DNA of 64,000 nucleotides from Cubamyces lactineus (lineage: Eukaryota > Basidiomycota > Agaricomycetes > Polyporales > Polyporaceae): assembly GCA_022376465.1 (NCBI GenBank), contig JACDTU010000006.1, positions 930,001 to 994,000 on the forward strand. Direction: 5' to 3'. The notes below the pieces were generated by a model that saw only the letters and a program-made list of their open reading frames with translations, was not told the DNA's origin and searched no databases. This document shows, piece by piece, positions 48,626 through 59,964 of the stretch. Position numbers and translations under genes: made by a program. Each line of letters starts with the position of its first letter. Position 1 is the stretch's first letter.

Positions 48626-49883
48626 ATGTCGCTCCTAGTGCTTTCAGCTGCAGATGTCGCGAAAGTGACCTCGACGTTCTCCCCTGACGAGCTCGTCGCA
48701 CTCATGGCCAACGTCTTCTCGCGGCTCTCTGAGAGACGTCGTGATATCGAGCAGCCGCATCGCGTCACTCTATCGATGGCGCATCATACGAGCCTGTTCA
48801 TGCCGTCGCGAATCACGTGCGCGGGGACGACGATGAAGGTGGTATCTGTGCCGACATCGGACGCGCCGAAGGAAATCAAGGAGAAAGGACTACCCGCGAC
48901 GACGATCGTGCTCGATGAACAGTTCGGTAGCGTGAAGGCGGTTGTGAACGCGCGACGATTGACGGCGCTGCGGAACGCGGCTGGTATGTACCTACGCTCA
49001 CGATATCGAGATATGCAATTAATCCAAAACATCCGACAAGGCTCCCTGCTTTCTGCTCGTGTGATTCTGCCTGACGATGCAGCTCCGCGGACGATCCTTG
49101 CCATCGGCGCCGGCGCGCAGATTCAGGCGCACCTCGCACTGTTCCTCACCGCGTATCCATCCATTGAGACTTGCGTCATCTTCAATCGCTCGCGCAACAC
49201 GCGCTTGGAGACGCTGCGCGAGCTCTTGCAGTCCACTTTCCCAAACGTCAAGCTAACAACGGGGGTGCTGCCTGCAGCCCACTCTAAAGAGACTGAGGTC
49301 GAGTTCCACGATGCCGTCAAAGCAGCTAACATCATCATCACAGCGACGTCCTCGACGCGCCCGTTGTTCCCGTCGAAGCTCGTGCAGAAGGGGACGCATC
49401 TCTGCCTAATTGGCTCGTACAAGCCTGAGATGTAGGCGCCCCTGCGTTTTAATATGGCCGATGACAACCTCTGACCTATAAATTAGGCATGAAATCGATA
49501 CCGACCTCGTGAAGCGGGCCGGGATTATCATTGTGGACCAGAAATCCGCATGTCTAGTAAGTCGCTGGCTTTGATGGGGTCGTCTTTCTATCATACCAAC
49601 TGGGCTGGGCCTTACCTAGCAAGAGGCCGGTGAACTGATCGATGCCCAACTCACTGAGGGAGATCTGGCCGAGCTGGGTGAACTCTTCGACTACAACGCG
49701 AAGGAGAAGACGTGGCTGCCCCGAGAAGGCCCTATCGAGGATATCCAGACCGCGGGTGATGTCACGATCTTTAAGTCCGTAGGGGTCGGCGTGCAAGACG
49801 TCGCGATTGCCTGCGCCGTGGTCGAACGCGCTGTGAAGGAGAACATAGGAGTGGTGATCGAGCAGTACGATGAAGACGATTAG
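48626..49883 (+). CDS. Ornithine cyclodeaminase/mu-crystallin family protein
   Basis: Four exons (48626-48983, 49041-49431, 49487-49556, 49620-49883) give 360 residues. Hallmarks are the substrate-side KVVSVPTSDAP, the LDEQFGSVKAVVNARRLTAL block and a Rossmann loop AIGAGAQIQAHLALFL, followed by VIFNRSRN, IIITATSSTRPLFPSKLV and the C-terminal block VTIFKSVGVGVQDVAIACAV. Family knowledge: members use NAD(P) and either cyclise ornithine to proline or reduce ketimines and other imines; some serve in natural-product synthesis. The sequence does not tell which. Start chosen at the family N-terminus, MSLLVLSAADV. Confidence 0.9.
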
Positions 49884-50719
49884 CTCTGACGACATGACAA
49901 GTATGTGCAAATTGAGAACGCGGGAGCCACGTTACGGTAGCTCATGGACACCCTCGGGCATCGGGGTGAACCCCGAAGACTTCAAACACCCATAGATGTC
50001 GGATTGTGCTGGCTGTGCGGGATCTTGTAAAACTAGTACGTACATTCTCTCCCGCAGCTTCCGCTTCGTATGTACACATGATCATCGACTTGAACACTAT
50101 TTCTCACCCCGCTTATCGTAGGATGTAACATCGACACACATGCTCTACGTTTGGTGAATGCTTTGCGTGTCTTGAAGCCTGCATGTTCAACGAACTCTTC
50201 GAAGCGTCAGGGTGCCTGCAGTGCCAATGCTATCAGCTGTGCCACCGGAGGCTCTGCAGCGCCGATCATGGTAAGTTAAGGTGGCTGTACTAGTGTGGTC
50301 GGCAGGGCAAGATCAAGACGCGTGGCCCCTCTCTGGATTCCCCTCAAATGTCATGCCAGCAGGACTTTCCCTCAATAGCCATCGCTTTAGGCCGGAGATA
50401 CCTTCGGATGTCTCCGATCGGGTTCTCGTACATCTCTCCCGAGGTTTCATCCGCCTATAATCAACTTCCGTGCCAGTCTACCTGCTCCTAAGCTGGCTTC
50501 TCGACAGGCTGCAGACAACGCTGCGCGGCGTGCATACGCGTCTGCGCGGCGACCCGCGAGTACACCGCCGATGCGAGTGTACGTCTACGCTCTCTCGTAG
50601 TCTCTGAATATCATATTCCTCGTACAGCATAAATAGGGGGGGGAGGACTCGAACCCCTTACAACCCATTCTCAGCCACTCACCTTAGCACACAGCGACTC
50701 CCTGCGTCCTACGAACACA
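49884..50719. other. Intergenic, upstream of the SDR gene
   Basis: No gene seen. A TATA-like CATAAATAG lies near 50629, about 85 bases before the SDR ATG. A T-arm-like GGGGTTCGAGTCC on the minus strand near 50645-50660 lacks a full tRNA fold. Confidence 0.45.
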
Positions 50720-52038
50720 ATGTCGAGCGCATGCACCAATATGTTCCCCCCGAAGCCCAAGTGGGGCGTCGACCAAATCCCCGACTTGTCTGGGAAGGTC
50801 ATGATAGTCACCGGCGGCAACACTGGGATAGGCAAAGAGACCATCAAAGTAAGTTCACTCGTTCTCTCTGAGCTGTACGTGCCCTCACGGAATCGCTCTT
50901 GGTCCATAGGCTTTGTTGAACCACAATGCGAAAGTCTACATGGCCTCGCGCAGCCCTGAGAGAGCGCAGGATGCGATTGACGAGTTGCGAAAGGAGACGG
51001 GGAAGGAGGCGCTCTTTCTCCAAATTGACCTCGCGGACCTGCAATCCGTCAAGCGCGCTGCGAACGAGTTCATCAGGTATGTGAACTTTCCATCCCCTGA
51101 AGTCATCGCGTGCATAGCACCCCCGCTGACTGTGACTTGCAGCAAGGAAGAGAGGCTCGATGTCCTCTTCAACAGTGGAGGCTTGATGTACCCGCCGGTC
51201 GAGCAGACTACGAAAGACGGCTACGATTTGCAGTTCGGCACAAACGTGATCGGTGCGTGGACCTTTCGATCATTCACTGTGTCATTCCTTGACCTCATCG
51301 GCGTGGTGTCAGGTCATTTCTACTTTACGCAGCTCCTGCTGCCACTTCTCATCGCGTCGGCAAAGACTTCTCCGGATGGGAAGGCACGCGTAGTCAACAC
51401 CTCCTCCATGGGTCACTCCTTCGTAACTGGCATCGACTTCGACACCCTGCGCGATGGTCCGAAGCGCGTCAAGGCAGGCACAACCAAGTTGTACTCGCAG
51501 AGCAAGTTTGTGGGTGTCACAATCGCGCCGTATACACGCGCGTGAGAGAGAATGAGCCGGCTAATCCATATTATCGCCGCAGGGGAACGTGGTGTTTGCG
51601 AAGGAGCTGCACCGGCGATATGCCGATCAGGGCATCGTGTCTGTCGCCCTCCATCCGGGCAATCTACAGACCGACCTCCAACGGCATGTGTCCAAGGTGG
51701 AGTTGATGATCGCAGTATGTTCACTGGTTGTTCTTGCACAGCTGCTAGCTCGCTCACTCGTGTTTTCTACGTGTCGCAGAAACATCTGCTGTACCCCGCA
51801 CCGATGGGAGCACTCACACAGCTCTACGCGGGGACTACGCCTGAGGGCGCGAACCTTGGCGGCGAGGTATGCTTGCGCTCTTTGTCGTGATGCGCAAGCG
51901 TGGTGCAAGGCGCTGACCGGAGGTATACAGTATCTCATCCCGTGGGCGAGGGTGGGCCGCGCGAGGAAAGAAACCGAGAATCCAGAGATTGGCCGCAAGT
52001 TGTGGGAGTGGCTCGAGAACGAGGTAAAGAACGTATGA
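50720..52038 (+). CDS. Short-chain dehydrogenase/reductase, retinol-dehydrogenase-like
   Basis: Seven exons (50720-50848, 50910-51076, 51143-51252, 51313-51509, 51583-51714, 51780-51866, 51931-52038) give 309 residues. The cofactor loop is [12 protein letters not shown], followed by [17 protein letters not shown], which suggests NADP-type binding at the Arg. The structural motif NNAG is changed to NSGG ([14 protein letters not shown]). The active site has NTSSMGHS and YSQSKF (Tyr and Lys of YxxxK), then [13 protein letters not shown]. These are typical of fungal WW-oxidoreductase/retinol-dehydrogenase-like SDRs that reduce small carbonyls or oxidise alcohols. The substrate is unknown. It lies between an OCD-family gene and an LPMO gene. 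Confidence 0.9.
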
Positions 52039-52948
52039 TGCCGGTGCTGTTGCAGCGTTGTCAGTTCCTAAAAAAAGCTACCACGGATCCACTTCCGATA
52101 CCCGAACACGTTTTGCGACGACATATTTTCGGTCTCCCATCCCCTTGTGTATCTAAGTTGCTGTTGTGTCGAGCACTACCTACGACAGACAAGACGCGCC
52201 GCGCGCCAAGCGTTCAGCGCTACTAGCTACCGAGGACTCTTCGGTTGTCTCTTACTCAAGGAAATGACTCAATTCAAAGACATCTTTGCAGATCTTTACG
52301 GTCTTTCGATTGCCCATGGGGTGCGCATGGCAGTCTTCGATCGCTCCAAAAATGGCCAATGCACCCTAATCCCCCGAGACCTTTCATTATGAAGCTGTGC
52401 AAGACAGGAGGTGTCCTGCTGGCAATTTGATGGTGTTGATTGGATTTTAAGCTGCGTGTGTTCCAGCAGACAAGTCTGCGCGGCAACATGTGATTGTTTG
52501 ATATGAAGGTGTGTGCTTGAACAATTCCGCGTCAGCGAATCGGATCACTATTTTCAGGACCAACAGATGACAAGCCGGATATGCATCGCTTCGATACAAT
52601 GCACATTCCAGCCTTCCACCCTCATATCGAGACACGCTTGGGGCACTGCGCTTGCAGCGGCTTTGAGAGAGAATGAGTGCCTTGTCGCTCAGGCTGAGAC
52701 AAGGGCCTTTGAGGTGACAGTTGACGGTCGCTTTGTGGCGGTCCGAAGGAGCATTGACCGAGTACTGCACTGGTTGGTAGGCATCCAAGCGACAGGGACA
52801 TGGAGTATATAGCGATCCCCTGCTGCCTCAGATTCTTGCAACACACTCACCCACATCCGCTCTCCTGGTGCAGCTCTTGAGGAGCAGCCCAGTCATCTAC
52901 ACGCCACTCTTTCCTTTGTTGATCTCTTGTTTTTCCTTCACCTTCACG
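52039..52948. other. Intergenic upstream of the AA9 gene
   Basis: No gene is seen. The sequence is the SDR 3' flank and the LPMO upstream region, with a TATA element noted separately. Confidence 0.45.
52806..52812 (+). promoter_or_regulatory. TATA-like element of the AA9 gene
   Basis: TATATAG lies about 140 bases upstream of the ATG at 52949. Confidence 0.45.
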
Positions 52949-54188
52949 ATGCGCTCTGCGTCTGTTTTACTCGTCACTCTTTTTGCTGCTCTTCCCTATG
53001 TTGCAGCGCACGGCTACCTCAAGAGTGTTGCCATTGACGGCAAGACTTACGAGGGGAACGTCCCAAACAACCCCACAGGTCCGTTGCACATTGACGGGAT
53101 CTGCTCCGACTTAGCGCTGACCGAATCCATCCAGGGGATAGTCCTATTCGTCTTATTGATGACATTGACCCCGTAAAGGGCGCGTCGAACCCGAACCTTT
53201 CGTGCGGGCAGAACGCCCAGAACGCGGCGCTCGTGGTCCCTGCGAATCCTGGCAGCACGGTCACCTTCGCTTGGGCCTCCGGTAACGGCGGCAACGTAAG
53301 TCTTGATCTCTTCAGTTACTCCGCCGCGGGCACGTCGCTGATTGTCCAACCTTTGCAGTGGCCACACAACACCGGACCCATGCTGACCTACATGGCCGCG
53401 TGTGAGGGGACGACGTGTGACAAGTTCGACGCCTCTGGCGCCAAGTGGTTCAAGGTGGACCAGGTCGGCAAGAAGAGCGATGGTTCAACCTGGGTTCAAC
53501 AGGACATCAGTACGTGACCCAATCCCTCTGTTTCTGACCCAGAACGATAGGCCTAACACTCATACCCAGTGAACGGCGGTACCTACTCGATGACGCTGCC
53601 TGAGAACATCGTTCCCGGCGACTATCTCATCCGGCATGAGGTACGTCGCTATATCAATCATGTTTATCTTCCATGTCCGACCCATGCGCTTCTAGATTAT
53701 CGCGCTCCAGTTGGCAGTATCCATGGGAGGTGCAGAGTTCTACCCATCCTGCACCCAGGTCCGCGTCAGTGGGAACGGCAACGGCGCGCCGAACGCGACC
53801 GTCAGCTTCCCTGGTGCTTACTCTGACAGCGACCCCGGCATCTTTGACCCCAACGTACGTCCATTGTGTGTACGATGCGCGAGCGCGTGCTGACCAGGTA
53901 CCCTAGGTCTACAACCCGGGCTCGAGCTACACGTTCCCCGGCCCTGCCATCGCGGCTTTCGTCATCCAGGGCGATAACAACGCAGCGAGCAACACCTCCG
54001 CCACCGCATCCCCCTCTGCGTCCGCATCCCCTTCGGCTAGTTCGACCACCTCGATCTCAGCCTCAGCGTCGTCTGCCACTCCCTCCTCTACGAGTGCCGC
54101 GGGCTCTAGCAGCTGCACGGGAATGGACAACGGCTCCCAGTACCGCCGCAGGTTCACCCGCGTCGTGCGCCGGCGCAAGATGCACTGA
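52949..54188 (+). CDS. AA9 lytic polysaccharide monooxygenase (secreted)
   Basis: Six exons (52949-53078, 53135-53295, 53359-53509, 53570-53640, 53696-53854, 53907-54188) give 317 residues. The signal peptide ends VAAHGYLKSV, so the mature protein starts with the copper-binding His. The second copper His is in WPHNTGPMLTYMA and the axial Tyr in GAEFYPSCTQV. Other AA9 blocks are GASNPNLSCG, ISTYS-equivalent MNGGTYSMTLPENI, and PGDYLIRHEIIAL. The catalytic domain is followed by a Ser/Thr/Ala-rich linker (about 75 residues). There is no CBM1; the protein ends in an Arg-rich tail (YRRRFTRVVRRRKMH). Family knowledge: AA9 enzymes cleave cellulose or related beta-glucans by oxidation outside the cell. 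Confidence 0.93.
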
Positions 54189-54463
54189 GCTCTTTCCCTT
54201 GCCCTTGCAGCTTTAGACTGCTTAGAGACTCGTGGGGCCGCTGCTGGCCAGACGTATCCGTGCGTTACCGTGACGTATCATTATCCGGCAACGGTGTATA
54301 TATAGTCTTCCTGTATCATTTACTCCTCCAGCTGTGTTGGATTAGATTATAGACGGAAATCAAGTACCCCATGTTATATGCGACAATCGTATGGTTCGTG
54401 TGCAGTACGAGGGTCATTGTTAGCTGTCGAAAAACGTATCAACTCGGAGCCCCACTGGATGGA

Positions 54464-57400
54464 CTAGAGCCGCGGACGGGGGTGCTGGGGGGCTGCATAG
54501 CACAGGAAGCCTGATTTCTTCCATCTATCCATCCACCGCTGAACGTCACGCTCGTTCAACCTGGTAAGTGCAGCCAGCGTTGGCGAAGCGGCCGTAGACT
54601 TCTCCGTCGAGAGGTATACTCTACCGAGAGGCTCTATCTCCGGCGACAGCGTCATGCTTGTGAAGAAAGACACTATGCGCAGAGCGGGACTCTTCTCCAT
54701 CAACTCGATGGTAGGACCGGTGTCTCCGTCGATGTTCTCTTGGAGCCTGGCCAGCCAATGCTCGTAAGGGACTAGAGGCACGTCGAGTTGTGAGGCAATG
54801 GGTGCAATCATCTCGTTCCATGGGATGCGTCGCGGGTGTACCAGGTGTAAGACCGATTCACGGGAATGGCGCATCTCGGCGAACGCGCGCGCGGCCTCGT
54901 AAGAAGGTATCCACGAGACGCTCTACAGCACGCCAGGAACGTCAGCGTACCTGCGTTATTTCAAGCAGAGAAGAACTAACGTACGCCTGCGGCTTTTGGG
55001 AGACAACCGAGAAAGTGGCCCGATTTGACGAGGGCAGGGACCCACTCCCGTTCGTTCCAGTGACCAGTGCGGTCTCCGCACACTTGCCCCAAGCGCACAA
55101 CGACTGTATGCACCGAAGTAGTCTGTGCAGCCGTTTGCAGGATACGCTCAGTGATCCACTTGGCTTCGGCGTAGCCACTGGTACCAAATGGAACGGCCGG
55201 GTCATCCAAGGGTGCTTCGAGAGCTGGGCAAACGCCTCGATAATCTAGTGACTTCAGATTGACTACTGGCACCCATCAGTCATACGGACGGGACCGGGCT
55301 TACTGGTGAATACTATGACCGAACTGACGAAGATGAGGCTAGGCGGCGTCTTGTATGGGGATGCGAGGGCAAGCTCGATGAGGTTGTGGGTGCCCCGTAG
55401 ATTAGCCTCGAATGAGGGCAAGGATATGTTGAAGTCAACCCTCCATGCTATACAGCATGATGATACTGCGTTGGCCCCGCATGCGACAGTGAGACTATGC
55501 GAACGTGCTCACCGTTGTGCAGGATGTGTGTGACAGAACGTCTGATCTCGTCGAGAAGGTCTGCAGGTATGCCGAACCCATCCTCGTCAAGCACTCCTTC
55601 GACCATCACGAATTTCGGCGAGTCCAACAGCTTCTCGTTAAGCCCTCGGGCACGAAAATGCTTGCGCTGCCGCATGGCGGCCTTCGAATTTTTCCGATTG
55701 AAGGCAAAAACCCGCTCGACCCTCTCGTCGCGAAGCAGATGCTCGAGGACGTCGCAACCAAACCCTCTAGTTGTGCCGGTGATTAAGATGACGTCTCTTT
55801 CAGGACAAGGACGGTCCAAGAGATTCTCTGGGCGGGCAGGAAAACCTGCCGTATACTTCTCCACGTAGCTCCACAGATCATCAGGGGAGCGAACGCTGTT
55901 TGAGGCTTCAGGCTGATTGCCAGAAACGAAAACGACTCTAGTCAATTGAGATATCGTCGGCGAGTCGAAAACGATGTCGGGAGGAAGTCGACCGGCCTCT
56001 TCGTTATGGCCGGTATGGCGAAGTGAGCGACGAATGATGTTTCGAATGCGAGTCGCTTGCAAGCTTCGAGACACGCATGAGTGAGACGCACAAAAGCGAG
56101 CATCTGCAAGGCGGAGCCGCTGAACTCACCTGTCCCCTCCACTTTGGAAGATGTCCATATCGTCCGTGATAGAGCGTTCCAACGTGCTCTGAACAATATC
56201 CCGCACAAATTTGAGCATGTTCCGTTCGGTCCATGACGCTGGAGGCAGCACATCGCTGATCGCGCTGTTTTCCACGACATGGTACAGCGCGTTGATCTCC
56301 GGCTCGTAATCAGAGAGGATGAACTTCCTGCGAAGGAGGCCCTTGACGTTGTACTGAAATGGCTTCGAGGGCGACGCGACGAGGATCATCTGGGATGTCA
56401 ATGGACAGGTTAGTGCACGTAGATTAGCGAATACCATTGGGCGCAAGTCGTGTATGGCATGCTGACCTCCTTGAAGATCCTTGAGTGTTGTGGGGCAAAC
56501 TCATTCGCGCGTTGTATGGACGGCCTAAGTGATAGTCAGAAAGAAATTGCAATCAGAAAGGCACAGACGTAGCGAGGATGCAACGCACCATATCTCGTTC
56601 CTGAACCTTTCGAGTTCCTGGACAGTGTCGGGGTCGATAGTATGACCAACTGCCGGCTCGATGAGTACGCCATTCTGGAACCTCCCGTGCCCAAATATGA
56701 GCGACGCCTTGACGTGCGGGTCGTCATTGATGATCGCCTCTGTACAATACATTCAGTCTGGCAGGTTGAGTACGCGATCGATATAATTAGGCACCTAGAG
56801 GTACTGGATTTGTCTGTGTGTGCAAGGCATTCCGTCAGCATATGCTACGTATCACTTCAGGCCTGAGAAGCCACAGAATGCATACATTCTCTCCATTGGA
56901 CAAAATGATCTGCTCGTCAGTACGCCCCAGCACCTTCCAGAGTGTCTCATCCGTTGGGTGGCGGACGACGATGTCGCTCGTTGCATAAGCGTCTCCTCCG
57001 TTCAATTTCGTGTTAGTCACAGGGAGCGGGTTCTCTGACCGCGACTATGCAAATTGTAGGGTATCAATCCAATAGACCGTTGAGGATGTAAAGAAGAAAA
57101 ACCAACTCACCGGCACGACGATCTCGAACTTGTCGTCATCCAGAGGCACAAAGGCGCATGCGTGCCTTGGGGAGAGTCTGAAGTACTCCCAATCGAGGCC
57201 TGGGTTCTCTTGGAGGGTGCCCATAGGGTCAGACGGGCATGAGCATGACGACATGAACACGCGACTCACCCCGCACCAGGAGGGTCATTAACCCCACTTC
57301 GGTCCTACTCATTGTCAGAAATATGCCCTGAACTATAGGCGCATGTACACTCACGAGCCGTAGATGTTATACAGCGATACACCCTGAGAGGCCAGGGCAT

Positions 57401-58060
57401 CTCCAACGCTCTTTTTGAGTGGCGCACCTCCGAACATCTGCGGTTGGCAACGATGAGAGCGAATTCAGAAGATGTTCTGGTGGGCTAGCACGTACGATGC
57501 CACGCATTTGCTTCATAGCCTCCACCTTACTTTGATCGCGCGACCATTGCTGAGAACGCAGGCGTGATTAGATGTTAATGTCCACACATGTACTTTCACG
57601 TTACCTCGACGAATGATGGGACACCCCATGTAAAGTCGGCTTTCGTCGCAACAATGCCGTTCCAGACAACGTCCGGGGAAGGCACTGTTGGCGGGGATGC
57701 GGGTTTGAATGTCGCAAGCACTAGTCCGAGGATAGGCTATAGAACCAGGGAATGAGCGCGCACATGTCAACCACGAGGAACGAACAAACCGCTGCTGTGA
57801 ACATATCAGAGCCTAAACCATGGTACATAGGTGTACCGTGGCAACTTATGATTGACCGCGAGATATCTACGCTGCATTGCACTAGAAGAAGTATCAGACA
57901 CTGACAGCTATGTGTCGGTGCAGTGGAGGGCCGAGGAAGACAGGCTTACATGGCTCCATGCCTAGGTTTACTAGCCGCCTATGGGTCCAGTAAATAGGCT
58001 TGGGATGACCAGTGGATCCTTATTGAATGTCTGTCAGCATGCTTACCCCATGAATAGTGC
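54464..58060 (-). pseudogene. Second NRPS-like A-T-R reductase, truncated at the 5' end
   Basis: This is a paralog of the gene at 4383-8590. From the phosphate loop GSTGHPKPIYWTH (exon starting at 58018) to the stop at 54464 it is continuous: AYATSDIVVRHP with GRTDEQIILSNGEN, carrier serine in GGDSLQATR, reductase loop TGTTRGFG, and YAEAK. All traced exon joins stay in frame. Upstream of the loop, however, the roughly 200 residues that start the adenylation domain in the paralog are missing. Homology ends at about 58047-58060, where repeat-rich sequence begins. The carrier and reductase domains look undamaged, so a shorter product from a new promoter is possible, but adenylation should fail. 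C-terminal extension CYAAPQHPRPRL is absent from the paralog. Confidence 0.75.
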
Positions 58061-58065
58061 TGCCG

Positions 58066-58172
58066 CAAGGTGAGGTGACCTCGAGCTGAGGTGTACCTTG
58101 CCTTGAACGGCACATCTGCTGAATGCTTCAAGGTGGAATCAAGGTGGTATCAAGGCACCTTGAGGTACCTTG
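58066..58172. repeat. Cluster of CAAGGT/ACCTTG palindromic units
   Basis: Six exact CAAGGT or ACCTTG hexamers (58066, 58095, 58129, 58140, 58157, 58167) and a variant CAAGGC lie within about 107 bases. Some form inverted pairs, for example TCAAGG-CA-CCTTGA at 58150-58163. The cluster starts where the reductase homology stops. Confidence 0.8.
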
Positions 58173-58513
58173 CTTCTAAGTGCCCAACAACAAATCGGCT
58201 TCAACGGGCGTCAGCTTGCGTGGTTTCCGGTCACGTTGTTGACGCGACCGCGGTACTGCGACGCGACGCGTCCTCCTTTCCTCCTCCCGCATTCCTACTG
58301 CTAGTACTGTCCTGTCTTCCTTTTTTTATGAGTCCTTTATCGAACGGTGCTGAGTTGTCTTCTCGTCTAGCAAGGAGACTGACACCTTGCGTCGGACTGG
58401 GCTAGATGCCGCTATGATGGAGATCCTGCAAGTTGTGAAGTATCAACTGAAGCAGGGTGCCCGGGAGGTGAAGTATCCTTGACGAAGTTCTGAACCTAGA
58501 AGGCTGGGGAGCG
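58173..58513. other. Junction sequence with no recognised gene
   Basis: The stretch lies between the two damaged genes. It contains no homology that I can recognise to either gene, nor any clear mobile-element domain. One more ACCTTG unit occurs at about 58384. Confidence 0.45.
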
Positions 58514-58678
58514 ACCTGTAAGCGACACAAAGAAGTCTTCAGTCTGTGAGCGAACGACTATATTGCATAGTATAAGTACCTGTAAGCGACACAAAGAAGC
58601 TACAAGTACTCAGTAAGTAACTGCATATAAACCATAGGTAATAAGGGAACTTACTCTTCAGTCTGTGAGCGAACGACT
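58514..58678. repeat. Two-copy direct repeat, one copy split by a 55-base intron-like insert
   Basis: A 22-base block (58514-58535) is followed directly by a 24-base block (58536-58559). Both recur exactly at 58578-58599 and 58655-58678, but there a 55-base segment (58600-58654) separates them. Read on the minus strand that segment starts GTAAGT, contains TTACTTACTGAG and ends TTGTAG. Its removal recreates the contiguous copy base for base. Confidence 0.9.
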
Positions 58679-59964
58679 GAAGAGCAGGGGCGAAGAATGT
58701 CCTCCTTATATACTGAGAGAGGAGTGCCATGAGTAAGCGAAGAAAGGAGGCATGTGATCGCTATGTACAATGAGTAAGACCATGGTGCGAGTATCGCGAC
58801 ATATGGTGTCATAGGTATAGAACCCTCTGAAAGGATCCGTAGCAGTGTAGAACGCAACGGAAAGATGGAGAGAATGAAAGAATGTCCAACTACAGTACGT
58901 ACACTGAGCAGTCCATAAAAGGAATAAAGTCCATGCTGTGCGCGTTGTAGGCGCCACAGCCACAAGGTCCACATTCCCGGTCCGGCACAGCCGATAACCT
59001 GGAAGTTCAACAACAACCGCCAGTCGACCAGTGTCGCCTTGGCCTCCTTCCATGTGATCTTGTCGTGCCCGAGGGAAGTGACGCCTTTGATGCGTTGCGT
59101 CGCGAGTTTGCGCTCTTCGTCCGAGAGCCAAGAAACAGTCTCGGGGTAATCGGGAAAGAAAAGCGCACAGAGTACCGCGGCTAGACATGAAGGGATGCCT
59201 TCCAGGAGGAACAACCAGCGCCAGCCCTCCAGACCCGCTACCCCGTTCAATCTGCCGATAGCGAAGGCGATCGCGCCACCGAAAGCACCACCAAGGCTCG
59301 AGCACGCGACAATCACGGCGATGCGAATCGCGCGCTCTTCCGGGCGGTACCAGAAAGTGAGGATGTAGACTTGCCCTGGGAAGAGTCCCGACTCGAATGC
59401 CCCGAGGAGGAACCTGACGGCAACGAGCCCGCCAAAGTTGCGCACAGATGCGAGGAGCATGATCATGACGCCCCAGCAGAAAATCATGAGCGCCATCCAC
59501 CGGGAAGGACGGAAGCGCTTCAGCATGTAATTTGAAGGCGTCTGGACGATGGTGAAGGCGACTATGAAGATCATGAGGGCGACCAGGTATTGCTGGTTCG
59601 TGATGCGGAGCGTCTGCTCGAGCGAGCCTCCTTCATCGCGATTGAGAACTTTGGCGTTTCCCTGGACGGTGTGAGCCAACGGCAGGGCAGTAATTGAGGA
59701 ACTCACAATGTTAGAACGATCGATGAAGCAGAGCAAATGAATCATCATGGCAGCAGGGACAATATGCATATCATTCCGCCTGACGAGTCTGTTGAGACGA
59801 ATTCGTCAGTCAAATTGGTCCTTATACAGGTAAGATCGCAGCAGTCGTACTGACCTTCTCTCTGCGGCACGATCGACCACAAACACAGAAGCATCGCTGG
59901 AGGTGTCATCCTCAATGGAGGGAGGTTTTTCGATATCCACAGCATCTGCTTGTGGGCGCTCCAT
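58539..59964 (-). pseudogene. MFS transporter (anion:cation symporter type), C-terminal half lost
   Basis: The start is at 59962-59964 (MERPQADAVDIEKPP). Splicing joins RLVRRNDMHIVPAAMMIHLL to CFIDRSNI and then GNAKVLNRDEGG. The first six membrane helices are intact with family motifs RFLLGAFESGLFPG, FWYRPEERAIR and GWRWLFLLEGIPS. The central loop runs to LVDWRLLLNFQ. After that point no typical helices 7-12 can be recognised. The frame stays open for about 120 codons, passes into the repeat region and, if the 55-base intron at 58600-58654 is removed, ends RSLTD at 58539. A normal member has about 480-500 residues, so this is probably nonfunctional. Related intact proteins move nicotinate, allantoate or similar anions. 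Confidence 0.7.
58654..58684. repeat. Perfect 9-bp inverted repeat with 13-base loop
   Basis: CTCTTCAGT at 58654-58662 pairs with ACTGAAGAG at 58676-58684. It overlaps the second 24-base block and the presumed 5' end of the intron-like insert. Confidence 0.7.

Noticed and set aside
50641..50665. tRNA T-arm-like GGGGTTCGAGTCC on the minus strand
   Set aside because: No matching acceptor, D or anticodon stems could be folded around it.
58600..58654. Insert as a small transposon footprint
   Set aside because: No terminal inverted repeats or target-site duplication flank the 55 bases; the GTAAGT...TAG borders fit an intron better.
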